From positions 25,333 to 89,332 of the forward strand of contig CAYNLG010000004.1 in NCBI GenBank assembly GCA_964397995.1: a stretch of DNA of 64,000 nt, given 5' to 3'. Positions 42,606 to 50,858 of the stretch are shown here, one piece after another. Made by a program: the position numbers and the translations under genes. Numbering within the stretch: the stretch's first letter is position 1; each line of letters opens with the position of its first letter. The notes under the pieces were generated by a model. The model did not search any database. It was not told where the DNA came from and saw only the letters and a list, made by a program, of their open reading frames with translations. Origin of the DNA: CAYNLG01 sp964397995. GTDB lineage: Bacteria; Planctomycetota; Phycisphaerae; FEN-1346.

Positions 42606-43610
42606 TTAGCGCGTGGGCGCCCGGCCCGGCCCGGCGGCCACCAGCACCGTCAGGTTCTCGGGCGAGTCGAAGGCATATTCCTCGGCGTCCGCCGGCACCA
42701 GCACCGTGTCGCCTTTCTCCAGTGCACACTCGCCGCTACCCGTGACGCAGCGGGCGCGGCCGTCCAGGACGACCAGGGCCGCACACGTCCCGCCCGTCTC
42801 GGCCGCCCACGGCCGCCGGTCGATCTGGATGCGGCTCAGGCTGAAGGCGTGGCAATCTACGAGGTGCTCGATGACCAGGCCCGTCTCGTCGGCCGTCTTG
42901 CCCCGGCCGCCCGAGAGCGGCTTCTCGGCCTCGTAGCTCGCCGCCGCCACCCCCTTCTCCACGTGCAGGGGGCGCGGCTTGCCGTCGAGGCCCTTGCGGC
43001 CCCAGTCGTGGAGGCGGTAGGTCACGTCCGAGGTCTGCTGGACCTCCGCCAGGACGAGGCCCGCCCCGATGGCGTGGACCGTCCCGGCCGGTATCCACAC
43101 GAAGTCCCCCGCCGCCACCGGCCGCTTCACGAGCAACTCCTCGACCGACCCGTCCTTGATAGCGGCCTTCAGCGCCGCGGGCGTCGTCCCCTCGGCCAGG
43201 CCGTCGACCAGCCACGCGTCGGGCGCCGCATCCACGATCACCCAGCACTCGGTCTTGCCGCGCTCGCCCTTCTCCTTCTTGGCGGCAAAGGCGTCGTCGG
43301 GATGGACCTGGACGCTCAGGACGTCGGTGGCGTCGATGAACTTGATCAGAAGACCGAACCGCTCGGCCCACCCGGCCGCCACGAGCTCGCGGCCCAACAC
43401 GCCCTCCGGCCTGGCCGCCAGGATCTCGCGCAGTGTCCGGCCGGCCAGGCGACCCTCGGCCACCGTGCTCGTCCCGTGGGGATGGTCGGCCAGTTCCCAG
43501 CTCTCCCCGATCCGCTTGTCGGCGGGGGCGTCTTTGCCGAGGAGGTCGCGCAGCCGCGACCCGCCCCAGACCGTCTCCTTCAGAACCGGCTGCATCTTCA
43601 GCGGTTCCAC
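42606..43610 (-). CDS. manA: Mannose-6-phosphate isomerase, class I
   Basis: The 334-aa zinc enzyme interconverts mannose-6-phosphate and fructose-6-phosphate, giving GDP-mannose precursors. The family start is PVLKETVWGGSRLRDLLG. Zinc ligands are in VQVHPDD, KTECWVI and AGTVHAIG. YRLHDWGRKGLDGKPRPLH is the conserved active-site segment (split: YRLHDWGRKG, DGKPRPLH). The GTG at 43610 is chosen because AAAGGA precedes it by 6 bp; an ATG at 43628 is the alternative. It leads the rluB-thiC-redoxin run and follows the GH5 gene after 145 bp. Confidence 0.92.
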   Translation of the reverse strand: MEPLKMQPVLKETVWGGSRLRDLLGKDAPADKRIGESWELADHPHGTSTVAEGRLAGRTLREILAARPEGVLGRELVAAGWAERFGLLIKFIDATDVLSVQVHPDDAFAAKKEKGERGKTECWVIVDAAPDAWLVDGLAEGTTPAALKAAIKDGSVEELLVKRPVAAGDFVWIPAGTVHAIGAGLVLAEVQQTSDVTYRLHDWGRKGLDGKPRPLHVEKGVAAASYEAEKPLSGGRGKTADETGLVIEHLVDCHAFSLSRIQIDRRPWAAETGGTCAALVVLDGRARCVTGSGECALEKGDTVLVPADAEEYAFDSPENLTVLVAAGPGRAPTR

Positions 43611-43755
43611 GCGCCGTCCTTTCGTCATACGAGGTGCCGTCGAATCCGACCAGTGTACCAGACGCCCCGCTCCGCGCGAAGCGTTTTCGCCCGGCGCGTC
43701 GGTTCGGCGCCGCCGAGCGAACGCGGACATGCCCCCCGCGACCCCGCGGCGCGGC

Positions 43756-44868
43756 CTAGAACGCCCGCAGAAGGTCCAGCATCGTCCGGTCGAGATGATG
43801 CCCCTGGAAGGCCTCGTACCGGACGTCGTCGCGCCCGGAATCGACGACCCCGAACGCCCCCCGCAGGTTCCAGAGCGCCCAGCCCCACCCCGCTTCGCGC
43901 CACAACTCCAGGCAGTCCCGCATCCAGGCCAGGACCACCTTGTGCGGCGTATGCTTGAAGGCGCCCCACTCGCCGACATGGACGCCCACGCCCTTGGCCT
44001 CCAGCCGCTTCCACGGCTCGATGCGGTCCTCGCGGAGCCAAGCCTTGTCATAGACCGTTTCGCCCCGCGCCAGCGGCCAAGTCGGCTCCGGCCAGGCCTC
44101 GCCGCCCACCCAGCTCGCCTTGTAGTGGCTCACGCCCATCGGGTCGTAGCCGCGCGTGCTCTGGGCGATGCCCAGGTCGGCGAGTTCGTGGATGGGCTCG
44201 CGGCCCCAGCGGAGGCCGTCGCTGATGACCAGCCGCTCGGGGTCCTCGGCCCGAATGGCCTCGACCGCCTTCCGGGCCACCGGGGCGTAGATCGCCGAAC
44301 CGACCTTCGCCGGCTCGTTCACCAGGTCGAAGCTCAGCTGCGCCGCCGGCACGCCCCGGTACCGCGTCGCGAACATGGCCCACTGGGCGTTGAACCGCTT
44401 CTGGGCCTCGGCATCGTGCCACAGGTCCAGCGCCTCCGGCGGCCGCGCGACCGTGTACCCCGGCGCCCGGTGCAGGTTCAGCGAGACATGGACGCCGTAC
44501 CTGCGACCGAGGGCGACGACGTCGTCGATCTGCGCCAGCACCTTCGCGTCGTACGCGTACGGGTCGGCCTCGCGCGTCCAGCACCGGTAGTCCATCGGCA
44601 GCCGCACGAAATCGAACCCCCAGTCGGCCATCCACTGGAAGTCCGTCTCGCGGAAAGGCTCGTTGCGGCGAACGTTGAACTTCTCCAGCAGGTTGAACCC
44701 GCGCCAGCGGGGCAGCGTGCGGGCGAGCGCCCGTGCGTCGGGCGTCGCCTCCGTCCGGGTCGGCGGCGTCACGGCGTTCTCCTGGCCGCGCGACCGGCCC
44801 CCGAGCCCGGCCGCCACCAGCGCGGCCCCGGCCCCGGCGGCCCTCTTGAGCGCGTCGCGGCGTTTCAT
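43756..44868 (-). CDS. Exported GH5-type glycosidase (cellulase family)
   Basis: The 370-aa protein starts MKRRDALKRAAGAGAA, a twin-arginine-like leader with a hydrophobic stretch. The TIM barrel holds a GH5-like catalytic pair: DLVNEP (acid/base E185) and HVGEWGAF (nucleophile E300). Supporting motifs are FDFVRLPMDYRCW, GVHVSLNLHRAPGYT and WGWALWNLRGAFGV. GH5 enzymes hydrolyse beta-1,4-glucans, mannans or related polysaccharides. The ATG at 44868 has a weak GAGGA upstream. It sits before manA in the same direction, so release of mannose by this enzyme is a possible link, but that is inference. Confidence 0.85.
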   Translation of the reverse strand: MKRRDALKRAAGAGAALVAAGLGGRSRGQENAVTPPTRTEATPDARALARTLPRWRGFNLLEKFNVRRNEPFRETDFQWMADWGFDFVRLPMDYRCWTREADPYAYDAKVLAQIDDVVALGRRYGVHVSLNLHRAPGYTVARPPEALDLWHDAEAQKRFNAQWAMFATRYRGVPAAQLSFDLVNEPAKVGSAIYAPVARKAVEAIRAEDPERLVISDGLRWGREPIHELADLGIAQSTRGYDPMGVSHYKASWVGGEAWPEPTWPLARGETVYDKAWLREDRIEPWKRLEAKGVGVHVGEWGAFKHTPHKVVLAWMRDCLELWREAGWGWALWNLRGAFGVVDSGRDDVRYEAFQGHHLDRTMLDLLRAF

Positions 44869-45034
44869 GGGGGTCCTCGTGAGATGCGGCGGGCATTCTA
44901 CCCGCGCGGCCGACCCACGTCGCGGGTTTTCCGGGCGGCGTGCGCGGCAAAGACTTGAATAGATGGCGCGCGGCGCCGCAGACAGGGGGGAGACGGAGGG
45001 CCGTACGGCAAAGGGGGACGTGGATGGCGGCAGG

Positions 45035-45307
45035 TCAGAGACCGATCTGCTTCTCCGAGAGGCCGAGCTCCCGGGCGATGTCGCGGAACTCCTCCCGCGA
45101 GACGTCCTCCAGCCGCATGCCACGGTCCTGGAGCTTCTCGTTCAGGCGGACCGCCTTCTCCTGCATCACGCCGTGGGTCTCTTCGCTGCCGCCCACCAGG
45201 CGGAAGTTCTCGCCGCGCGTCACGCGGACGTGGCCGTCCTCGCCGTCGAACCCGACGCCGAGGATCAGCGACCGCTTCTCGGGTTTCGCGTCGTTTGCCG
45301 GCTGCAT
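45035..45307 (-). CDS. Small conserved protein of unknown function
   Basis: The 90-aa protein has an N-terminal beta-rich part (SLILGVGFDGEDGHVRVTRG, NFRLVGGSEETH) and a C-terminal helical part (MQEKAVRLNEKLQDRG, EDVSREEFRDIARELGL). No catalytic motif, signal or membrane segment is seen. Similar small proteins appear in planctomycete genomes as hypothetical proteins, from memory. The ATG at 45307 is favoured over 45322 because GGAG lies 7 bp upstream. It has a plausible promoter at 45343-45371 and stands alone between the GH5 gene and queD. Confidence 0.65.
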   Translation of the reverse strand: MQPANDAKPEKRSLILGVGFDGEDGHVRVTRGENFRLVGGSEETHGVMQEKAVRLNEKLQDRGMRLEDVSREEFRDIARELGLSEKQIGL

Positions 45308-45342
45308 GGTCGCTCCGCCCACAATCCGAGCCCCTCATGGTA

Positions 45343-45371
45343 CAGATACGCCACCCCGCGCGCGGCGTCAA
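45343..45371 (-). promoter_or_regulatory. Promoter of the small conserved protein gene
   Basis: On the minus strand TTGACG (45366-45371) and TATCTG (45343-45348) are 17 bp apart, about 36 bp before the start codon. Confidence 0.4.
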
Positions 45372-45377
45372 GGGCCT

Positions 45378-45405
45378 TTGCGGACCGCCACCGGCGGGGT
45401 ATGGT
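45378..45405 (+). promoter_or_regulatory. Possible promoter for the GspF-like fragment
   Basis: TTGCGG (45378-45383) and TATGGT (45400-45405) are 16 bp apart, about 21 bp before the ATG at 45427. It overlaps the divergent promoter above. Confidence 0.3.
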
Positions 45406-45426
45406 GCGCCTGAGTGCAAGGGGGAG

Positions 45427-45795
45427 ATGGCCATAGGCGAAGAAAGGACCTACCGCTACACCGCCCGCGACGCAGGCGGCCGGTCCGTCTCGGGCCATGT
45501 CACGGCCACGAACGCCGCCGAGACCCGGAACCAGTTCGTCGCCCAAGGCATGGAGCCCGTCTCGGTCACGCTGCCCGGCGCCAGCCCTTGTTCGCCGCCC
45601 CGAGCCGCCCTAGAATACGCGTCGCGTGGCGCCCGGAGGCCGCACCCATGCCGTACCAGCTCCGCATCGAGAGCGACTTCTCTGCCGCCCACCGCCTGCG
45701 CGAGTACCGCGGCCAATGCGAGCGGCTCCACGGGCACAACTGGCGGGTCGAGCTCCGCGTGGCGGGCGAGACCCTCGGCCCGGACGGCCTGCTGA
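45427..45795 (+). pseudogene. GspF/PilC N-terminal fragment
   Basis: The first 45 residues (YRYTARDAGGRSVSGHVT, then EPVSVTL) match the short beta-rich segment that begins type II secretion F proteins and PilC, right down to the YxYxAxDxxG start. The membrane domains of those 400-aa proteins are absent. The frame stays open to 45795 but turns into compositional noise and overlaps queD in another frame. An AAGGGGGAG ribosome site and a plausible promoter precede it. It could be a decayed gene, or a genuine small protein of about 50-60 aa followed by a meaningless tail. No other secretion gene is nearby. Confidence 0.4.
45588..45616 (+). promoter_or_regulatory. Promoter of queD
   Basis: TTGTTC (45588-45593) and TAGAAT (45611-45616) are 17 bp apart, 31 bp before the ATG. 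It lies inside the GspF-like reading frame, which argues that the frame is no longer coding here. Confidence 0.5.
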
Positions 45796-46058
45796 TGGAC
45801 TTCCGCGACGCCAAGCGGCTCCTGGCCGACGCCCTCGACCCGCTCGACCACGCCTACCTGAACGAGGTGCCGCCCTTCGACGCCACGGAGCCCTCATGCG
45901 AGCACCTGGCCCGGTACGTCGCGGAGACGGTGGCGGCCGGGCTGCCGGCGGGCGTGCGGGTGGCGGGGGTCACGGTCTGGGAATCCGCCCGGTGCGCCGC
46001 CACATACGTGCCCGAGGGCGCCGCCGGGGCCGACGCCGCCGATGAGGAGGACGCCTGA
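45648..46058 (+). CDS. queD: 6-carboxy-5,6,7,8-tetrahydropterin synthase
   Basis: The 136-aa enzyme acts early in queuosine biosynthesis. The zinc ligands are H15 (FSAAHRL) and H28/H30 (CERLHGHNW), and C24 is the catalytic Cys that separates QueD from mammalian PTPS-like forms. The MDFRDAKRLL helix and LDHAYLNEVPPF match the family. GGAGG precedes the ATG at 45648. It starts a two-gene unit with the HPS-RraA gene 2 bp downstream. No queC, queE or queF is in the window. Confidence 0.93.
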   Translation: MPYQLRIESDFSAAHRLREYRGQCERLHGHNWRVELRVAGETLGPDGLLMDFRDAKRLLADALDPLDHAYLNEVPPFDATEPSCEHLARYVAETVAAGLPAGVRVAGVTVWESARCAATYVPEGAAGADAADEEDA

Positions 46059-46060
46059 CC

Positions 46061-47353
46061 ATGGCCGCCACGCTCCAACTCGCCCTCGACTTCGTGGACC
46101 TGGAGCGGGCTCTGGCGGTGGCCGACGCCGCGGTGCCGGCCGGCGTCGACTGGATCGAGGCCGGGACGCCGCTCATCAAGAGCGAAGGCTTGGCCGCCGT
46201 CCGGGCCCTGCGCGAGCGGTTCCCCGAGAAGCGCGTCGTCGCGGACATGAAGACCGCCGACGCCGGCCGCGACGAGATGGAAATGGCCGCCAAGGCCGGT
46301 GCCGACCTGGCGATGGTGCTCGGGGCGGCCAGCGAGTCGACGATCCGCGAGGCCGTCGAGGCCGGACGCAGCTACGGCCTGGACGTCGGCGTCGACCTGC
46401 TGGGCGTCGCCGAGCCCGAGGCCCTGGTCGAGCCGCTCGGCGCCTGGGGCGTCGCCCTGGTGGCGGTCCACTGCCCCGTCGACGTCCAGATGGCGGGCGG
46501 CAACCCGTTCGACCTGCTGGAGCGGCTCGCGGGGGCGACCGACCTGCCGCTGGCGGCCGCCGGGGGCATCACCTCGGAGACCGCGCCGCGGGCGGTGGCG
46601 GCCGGGGCGTCGGTCGTCATCGTGGGCGGGGCCATCACCAAGGCCGAAGACCCCGCCGCCGCCGCCGCCGACCTCCGCCGCGCCCTCGACACCGGCCAGG
46701 CCGTCCGCACCGACCTCTTCCGCCGCGCGGGGCCCGGCGAAATCCGCGAGGTCCTGGAGCGGGTCTCGACGGCGAACCTGAGCCACGGCAGCCACCACCG
46801 GCCGTGCCTGATGGGCCTCGGGCAGATCACCCCCGGGGCGAAGCTCGTCGGCCCGGTCCTCACGGTCCGCACCGCCCCGGGCGACTTTGCCAAGCCCGTC
46901 GAGGCCATCGACCGGGCCGAGCCTGGCACGGTCCTGGCGATCGACGCCGGCGGCGTACCGCCCGCCGTCTGGGGCGAACTTGCCACCGAAAGCTGTCTCC
47001 AGAAGGGCCTCGCGGGCGTGGTCATCGACGGCGGCATCCGCGACACCGACGAGATCCGCCGCCTCGGCTTCCCCGCCCACGCCCGGGTCGTGTGCAGCCA
47101 CGCCGGGCACCCGAAAGGCCTCGGGGAGATCGGCGGCCCGATCCGGCTGGCCGGCGCGGAGGTGTTCCCGGGCGACTGGCTCGTCGGCGACGCCGACGGC
47201 GTCATGCTCGTGCCGAAGGCCCGGGCGGTGGAGATGGCGAACCGGGCCCAGAGCGTCCTGGAGGCCGAGAACCGGCAGCGGGCGGAGATCCGGGCCGGCA
47301 GCACGCTCGGCCGCGTCGCCCAGCTCGAGAAGTGGGAGAAGCGGGGCCGCTGA
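46061..47353 (+). CDS. Fused 3-hexulose-6-phosphate synthase / RraA-like protein
   Basis: The 430-aa protein has two domains. Residues 1-210 are a hexulose-6-phosphate synthase TIM barrel (orotidine decarboxylase-like) with DMKTAD (D62, K64, D67), a DVGVDLLG strand and AAAGGI phosphate-binding loop. Residues 225-430 are RraA-like, with GPVLTVRTAPGD, AIDAGG and the VIDGGIRDTDEIRRL segment. The first domain condenses formaldehyde with ribulose-5-phosphate; in archaea the fusion often serves to make ribulose-5-phosphate in reverse. The RraA half may be an aldolase or decarboxylase rather than an RNase regulator. The partner isomerase (PHI) is not in the window. It follows queD by 2 bp. Confidence 0.88.
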   Translation: MAATLQLALDFVDLERALAVADAAVPAGVDWIEAGTPLIKSEGLAAVRALRERFPEKRVVADMKTADAGRDEMEMAAKAGADLAMVLGAASESTIREAVEAGRSYGLDVGVDLLGVAEPEALVEPLGAWGVALVAVHCPVDVQMAGGNPFDLLERLAGATDLPLAAAGGITSETAPRAVAAGASVVIVGGAITKAEDPAAAAADLRRALDTGQAVRTDLFRRAGPGEIREVLERVSTANLSHGSHHRPCLMGLGQITPGAKLVGPVLTVRTAPGDFAKPVEAIDRAEPGTVLAIDAGGVPPAVWGELATESCLQKGLAGVVIDGGIRDTDEIRRLGFPAHARVVCSHAGHPKGLGEIGGPIRLAGAEVFPGDWLVGDADGVMLVPKARAVEMANRAQSVLEAENRQRAEIRAGSTLGRVAQLEKWEKRGR

Positions 47354-47393
47354 ACCGCCCCCGCACCCCGCCGCGCCGCCGCCTCCGGCGGCG

Positions 47394-47422
47394 TTGACTT
47401 GACCCCGACGCGGTTCTATCAT
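47394..47422 (+). promoter_or_regulatory. Promoter of the mcsA-mcsB operon
   Basis: TTGACT (47394-47399) and TATCAT (47417-47422) are 17 bp apart, about 65 bp before the GTG at 47487. No CtsR-type direct repeat (GGTCAAA) was noticed. Confidence 0.72.
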
Positions 47423-47486
47423 GCCGAACGGCCCCAGTGCCGATACAAGGACCGCGTACCACACCGACCGACGCGAGGGGGTTGCC

Positions 47487-47978
47487 GTGCTTTGCGAACG
47501 GTGCAAGAAGCAGGTGGCCACCATCCACCTGACCGAGATCGTCAAGAACACCAAGACCGAGCGGCACCTGTGCGAGGACTGCGCCCGGGAGGAGGGCATC
47601 GCCCTGACAACGCCCGCCAGCCTCCAGGACGTCCTCAGCGGCATGCTCCAGGCCCACGAGGACGCCGGCCGCGAGGCCGCCCTGGCCTGCCCGGCGTGCG
47701 GCCTGACGTACGCGGAGTTCCGGCAGGGCGGCCGGCTGGGGTGCCCGCACGATTACGAGGTCTTCGCCGAGCCGCTCCGCGACGTCTTCGAAAAGGTCCA
47801 CGGGGCGACCGAGCACGCCGGCAAGGTGCCCGCGCGGCTGGGGGCGGATGAGCGCGACCAGCGCGACCTGCTCCAGCTCCGCCGCAAGCTCCAGGAGGCG
47901 GTCGAGGAGGAACGGTACGAGGAGGCGGCCCGCCTCCGAGACCAGATCCGGGAGAGGGAAGACGCGGGTGACGCTTGA
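47487..47978 (+). CDS. mcsA: McsA-like zinc-finger activator of the arginine kinase
   Basis: The 163-aa protein has two zinc-binding cysteine clusters, C3/C6 with C29/C32 and C68/C71 with C86, and a C-terminal UvrB/UvrC coiled-coil motif (about 127-158, LRRKLQEAVEEERYEEAARL). This is the layout of McsA, which binds and activates the McsB kinase. The GTG at 47487 is preceded by GAGGGGG. mcsB overlaps its end by 11 bp. In Bacillus the operon also contains ctsR and clpC; neither is adjacent here. Confidence 0.9.
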   Translation: MLCERCKKQVATIHLTEIVKNTKTERHLCEDCAREEGIALTTPASLQDVLSGMLQAHEDAGREAALACPACGLTYAEFRQGGRLGCPHDYEVFAEPLRDVFEKVHGATEHAGKVPARLGADERDQRDLLQLRRKLQEAVEEERYEEAARLRDQIREREDAGDA

Positions 47979-49014
47979 CGCGCTGATCCAGTCGCCCTGC
48001 CCGTGGCTCCAGCCGGAGGGTCCGGAGTCCGAGATCGTCCTCTCGACACGCGTGCGCCTGGCCCGGAACGTCGCCGGCCGCCGCTTCGTCTCCCGCCTCG
48101 GCGACGACGAGCGGACCGAGCTCCGCGACGCCCTCCGCGAGACCGTGTCCAAGGCCCTCGACGGGTGCGAGTGGTACGCCGTCGACGACCTCCCGCCCAT
48201 CGACCGCATGTGCCTGGTCGAACGCCACCTTGTCAGCCGCGAACTGGCCGCCGGCGAGGGGCCGCGCGGCGTGGCGGTGGACGCCGACCAGCAGACCGCC
48301 GTCATGGTCTGCGAAGAGGACCACCTGCGGCTCCAGGCGATCGAGGCGGGGCTCCAGCTCCAGGCGACCTGGACGCGGGCCAACGCCCTGGACGACCGCC
48401 TGGAGCAGCGCGTCCGTTACGCCTTCTCGCCCCGGCTCGGGTACCTGACGGCCTGCCCCACGAACGTCGGCACGGGCATGCGCGCCAGCGTCATGCTCCA
48501 CCTGCCGGCCCTGGTGCTGACGCGCCAGATCGAAAAGGTCTTCCGGGCGGTGACGCGGATGCGGCTGGCGGTGCGCGGCCTGTATGGCGAGGGGACCCAG
48601 GCCGTCGGCGACATCTACCAGATCAGCAACCAAGCCACCCTCGGCCGCGCCGAAGCCGACATCCTCGACACCCTCGCCTCGGTCATCCCGCAGGTCATCG
48701 ACTACGAGAAGCAGGCCCGGGCGGCGCTGGTGGCCGAGAGCCCGACCGCCCTGGACGACCGGCTGTACCGGGCGTGGGGCATCCTGACGTGTGCCCGGAC
48801 GATCTCCAGCGAAGAGACCATGACGCTACTCTCGGCGGCCCGCCTGGGCGTCAACCTCGGCCGCTTGCCGCCCGCCGACATCCGCATGGTCAACGACCTC
48901 TTTCTGCTGACGCGGCCGGGCCACATCCAGAAGATGCGCGGCACGGAGCTGACCGAGGCCGAGCGCGACGTGGCCCGCGCCGACCATATCCGCAAGCGCC
49001 TGGGGCTGAACTGA
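47968..49014 (+). CDS. mcsB: Protein arginine kinase McsB
   Basis: The 348-aa enzyme is a guanidino-kinase relative that phosphorylates protein arginines, marking proteins for ClpCP degradation in Firmicutes. It has the STRVRLARN motif, the nucleotide-binding arginines (VRGLYGEGTQ) and the catalytic C163 in TACPTNVGTGMRASV. The last 30 residues carry the pArg-binding RPGHIQKMRG-like segment. It starts at GTG 47968 within the mcsA end and is itself coupled to the TIM-barrel gene. Regulation by a CtsR repressor cannot be seen. Confidence 0.93.
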   Translation: MTLDALIQSPCPWLQPEGPESEIVLSTRVRLARNVAGRRFVSRLGDDERTELRDALRETVSKALDGCEWYAVDDLPPIDRMCLVERHLVSRELAAGEGPRGVAVDADQQTAVMVCEEDHLRLQAIEAGLQLQATWTRANALDDRLEQRVRYAFSPRLGYLTACPTNVGTGMRASVMLHLPALVLTRQIEKVFRAVTRMRLAVRGLYGEGTQAVGDIYQISNQATLGRAEADILDTLASVIPQVIDYEKQARAALVAESPTALDDRLYRAWGILTCARTISSEETMTLLSAARLGVNLGRLPPADIRMVNDLFLLTRPGHIQKMRGTELTEAERDVARADHIRKRLGLN

Positions 49015-49850
49015 TGCCGGAGCTACCGCTCGGAGCCGTCGTGGCCGTGGACTTCGGGAAGTGGGACCTGCGCGAGGAGATTTGCCTCCTCCAGCACGCC
49101 GGCGCCCGCCTCGTCCAAGTCTACCGGAACCTTGACACCGGCACGCCCGGCGACGCCATCCGCCAGACGCTGACCGCCGCCGGCCTCGTGCCTCAGAGCC
49201 TCCACGCCTACATCGAGTTGGAGATCCTCGACGGGCCGCCCTTCGACCTCTCGGCCCGCGACAAGGCGGCGCGCGAGGCGGCCCTGGCGCTGGCCGAGGG
49301 CGAGATCGCCTTTGCCCACGCCCTCGGCGTCCGCGACCTCGTCGTCCATCCCGTCGGCCCCGGCGACACCGCCGGCGACGCCTGGCGGCCGGACGCGTTG
49401 GCGGCCAGCCTGGAGCGTCTGGCGGCCCTGGCCGAGGCGGCCGACGTGCGGTGGCTCGTCGAGAACATGCCGCCTCCCATGTTCGGCGCCGACGCCGCCC
49501 TCCTCCGCCGCCTCGTCGACGCCGTCGGCAGCGACCACGTCGGCCTGGCCTTCGATTCCGGCCACGCCATGATCACGGGCGACCCCGTCGGCGTCGTCCG
49601 GGCCATGGGGCCGCGCCTCTGGGGCGTCCACCTCCACGACAACGACGGCACCGACGACGCCCACTTCCTGCCCGGCATGGGCGTCATCCCGTTCGACGAC
49701 GTCGCCCGGGCCCTCGCCGAGGTCGGCTACGCCGGCCCGTTCATGCTCGAGATCTACCGCGACACCGCCGAGGTATGGCGCGACCTGACGGCCGAGCGGC
49801 TGGCGGCCATCGACCGCCTCCGCCGCCTCGCGTCCGGGCTCGACGTGTAA
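49014..49850 (+). CDS. Sugar-phosphate isomerase/epimerase-like TIM barrel
   Basis: The 278-aa protein has the AP-endonuclease-2/xylose-isomerase-like barrel: ICLLQHAGARLVQVYRNL, GVRDLVVHPVGPGD, RWLVENMPPPMFG, VGLAFDSGHAMI, GVHLHDNDGTDDAHF and FMLEIYRDT. The Glu, Asp, His and His of those strands form a typical divalent-metal site. Family members isomerise sugars or act on inositols or DNA ends; the substrate here is unknown. The ATG at 49014 overlaps the mcsB stop (TGATG), so the three genes form one operon. No inosose or rhamnose genes are nearby. Confidence 0.82.
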   Translation: MPELPLGAVVAVDFGKWDLREEICLLQHAGARLVQVYRNLDTGTPGDAIRQTLTAAGLVPQSLHAYIELEILDGPPFDLSARDKAAREAALALAEGEIAFAHALGVRDLVVHPVGPGDTAGDAWRPDALAASLERLAALAEAADVRWLVENMPPPMFGADAALLRRLVDAVGSDHVGLAFDSGHAMITGDPVGVVRAMGPRLWGVHLHDNDGTDDAHFLPGMGVIPFDDVARALAEVGYAGPFMLEIYRDTAEVWRDLTAERLAAIDRLRRLASGLDV

Positions 49851-49853
49851 CGG

Positions 49854-50849
49854 CTACTCGCCGCGCCCTTTCCCGCTGTCGTGGATCGCCACCAGCGCCT
49901 CCGGGTACGGCGCAAAGAACGTCTGATCGGTCAGGGTCGGCTTCTCGAACCGGACGGCCCACGACCGCACCAGCGTCTTCGGGACGCTGAGCGGCACCTT
50001 CCCGCGGCGGTACTGCTCCAGCGTGTCCAGGAAGTACGCCTTCTCCTCCGAGGTCAGCCCGTCCGAGACGTGCCCCAGGGCGTGCATCAGCACGTTGATG
50101 TTCGCCCGATACTTCGCCGGACGGGCGAGCGCCTCGCTCAACAACGCCCGGTACCGGGCATAGACCTCGCGGCCGGAGCGCTTCGCGTGGTTGGCCACCA
50201 CGCGGCCCATCTCGCGCATGACCGGCTCGTGGTAGGCCAGCAGGAGCGACTTGGTCCGCGCCTGGAACGCGACCAGCGGCCCGAGGCCCCAGTCGCCCTC
50301 GGCCTCGCGCGCGGCATGCATCTCGCGGAACGCCGCCAGCGCGAAGAGCTTCGTGTAGAAGTGGTCGCGGAGGAGGAAGTTGTGGAGCCGGCCCTCGTCC
50401 TCGACGGCCAGGCGGTCGAGCCGCCCGAGCACCGCCTCGCCGAAGAAACCCGCTCCCTTCTCGGCCACCTGCGACGTCGGGTCCGCCGTCGCGTATACCT
50501 TCACGTCCTTGATCCCGCACGAGGGCGACCGGCTCTTCAGCAGCACGCCGTCGGCGTCGCCGAGGAGGTCGAGGCACTCGGCGGCAAAGGCCCGCATGGC
50601 GTCCGTCACATCGCGGCCCGTGGCGGGCTGGATCAGCCGCCGCTCCCCCTCCACGAGGACCACCCGGATGGGGTCGCGCGGCACGCCGAGGCCGATCCGC
50701 ACCTCCGGGCACACCGGGGCGAACGTGACGAGCGGCGTCAGGGCCTCAACCGTGTCGTCCGAGATCGTCAGCCCGTTCCACCGGCACCGGGCAAAGCCCA
50801 TGCACCGGCTCACGAGGACGCGCGGCCGCGGGAAGGTCGGCTCGTTCAC
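49854..50849 (-). CDS. DUF523-DUF1722 protein (TudS-like)
   Basis: The 331-aa protein has an N-terminal DUF523 domain (1-160) with cysteines in SRCMGF, VCPEV and SPSCGIK, which in TudS bind the [4Fe-4S] cluster used to remove sulfur from 2-thiouracil. A C-terminal DUF1722 domain (about 180-310; LFALAAFREMHAAREAE, ANHAKRSG, NINVLMHALGH, KAYFLDTLEQYRRGKVPL) follows, as in YbgA. The combination is common, but its physiological role is not established. It lies 9 bp downstream of the SagB-like gene. Confidence 0.85.
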   Translation of the reverse strand: MNEPTFPRPRVLVSRCMGFARCRWNGLTISDDTVEALTPLVTFAPVCPEVRIGLGVPRDPIRVVLVEGERRLIQPATGRDVTDAMRAFAAECLDLLGDADGVLLKSRSPSCGIKDVKVYATADPTSQVAEKGAGFFGEAVLGRLDRLAVEDEGRLHNFLLRDHFYTKLFALAAFREMHAAREAEGDWGLGPLVAFQARTKSLLLAYHEPVMREMGRVVANHAKRSGREVYARYRALLSEALARPAKYRANINVLMHALGHVSDGLTSEEKAYFLDTLEQYRRGKVPLSVPKTLVRSWAVRFEKPTLTDQTFFAPYPEALVAIHDSGKGRGE

Positions 50850-50858
50850 ATCGTCTCC

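Noticed and set aside
49014..49850. Endonuclease IV (nfo)
   Set aside because: The barrel is of the same superfamily but lacks the three-zinc site of Nfo; a sugar isomerase/epimerase is more likely.
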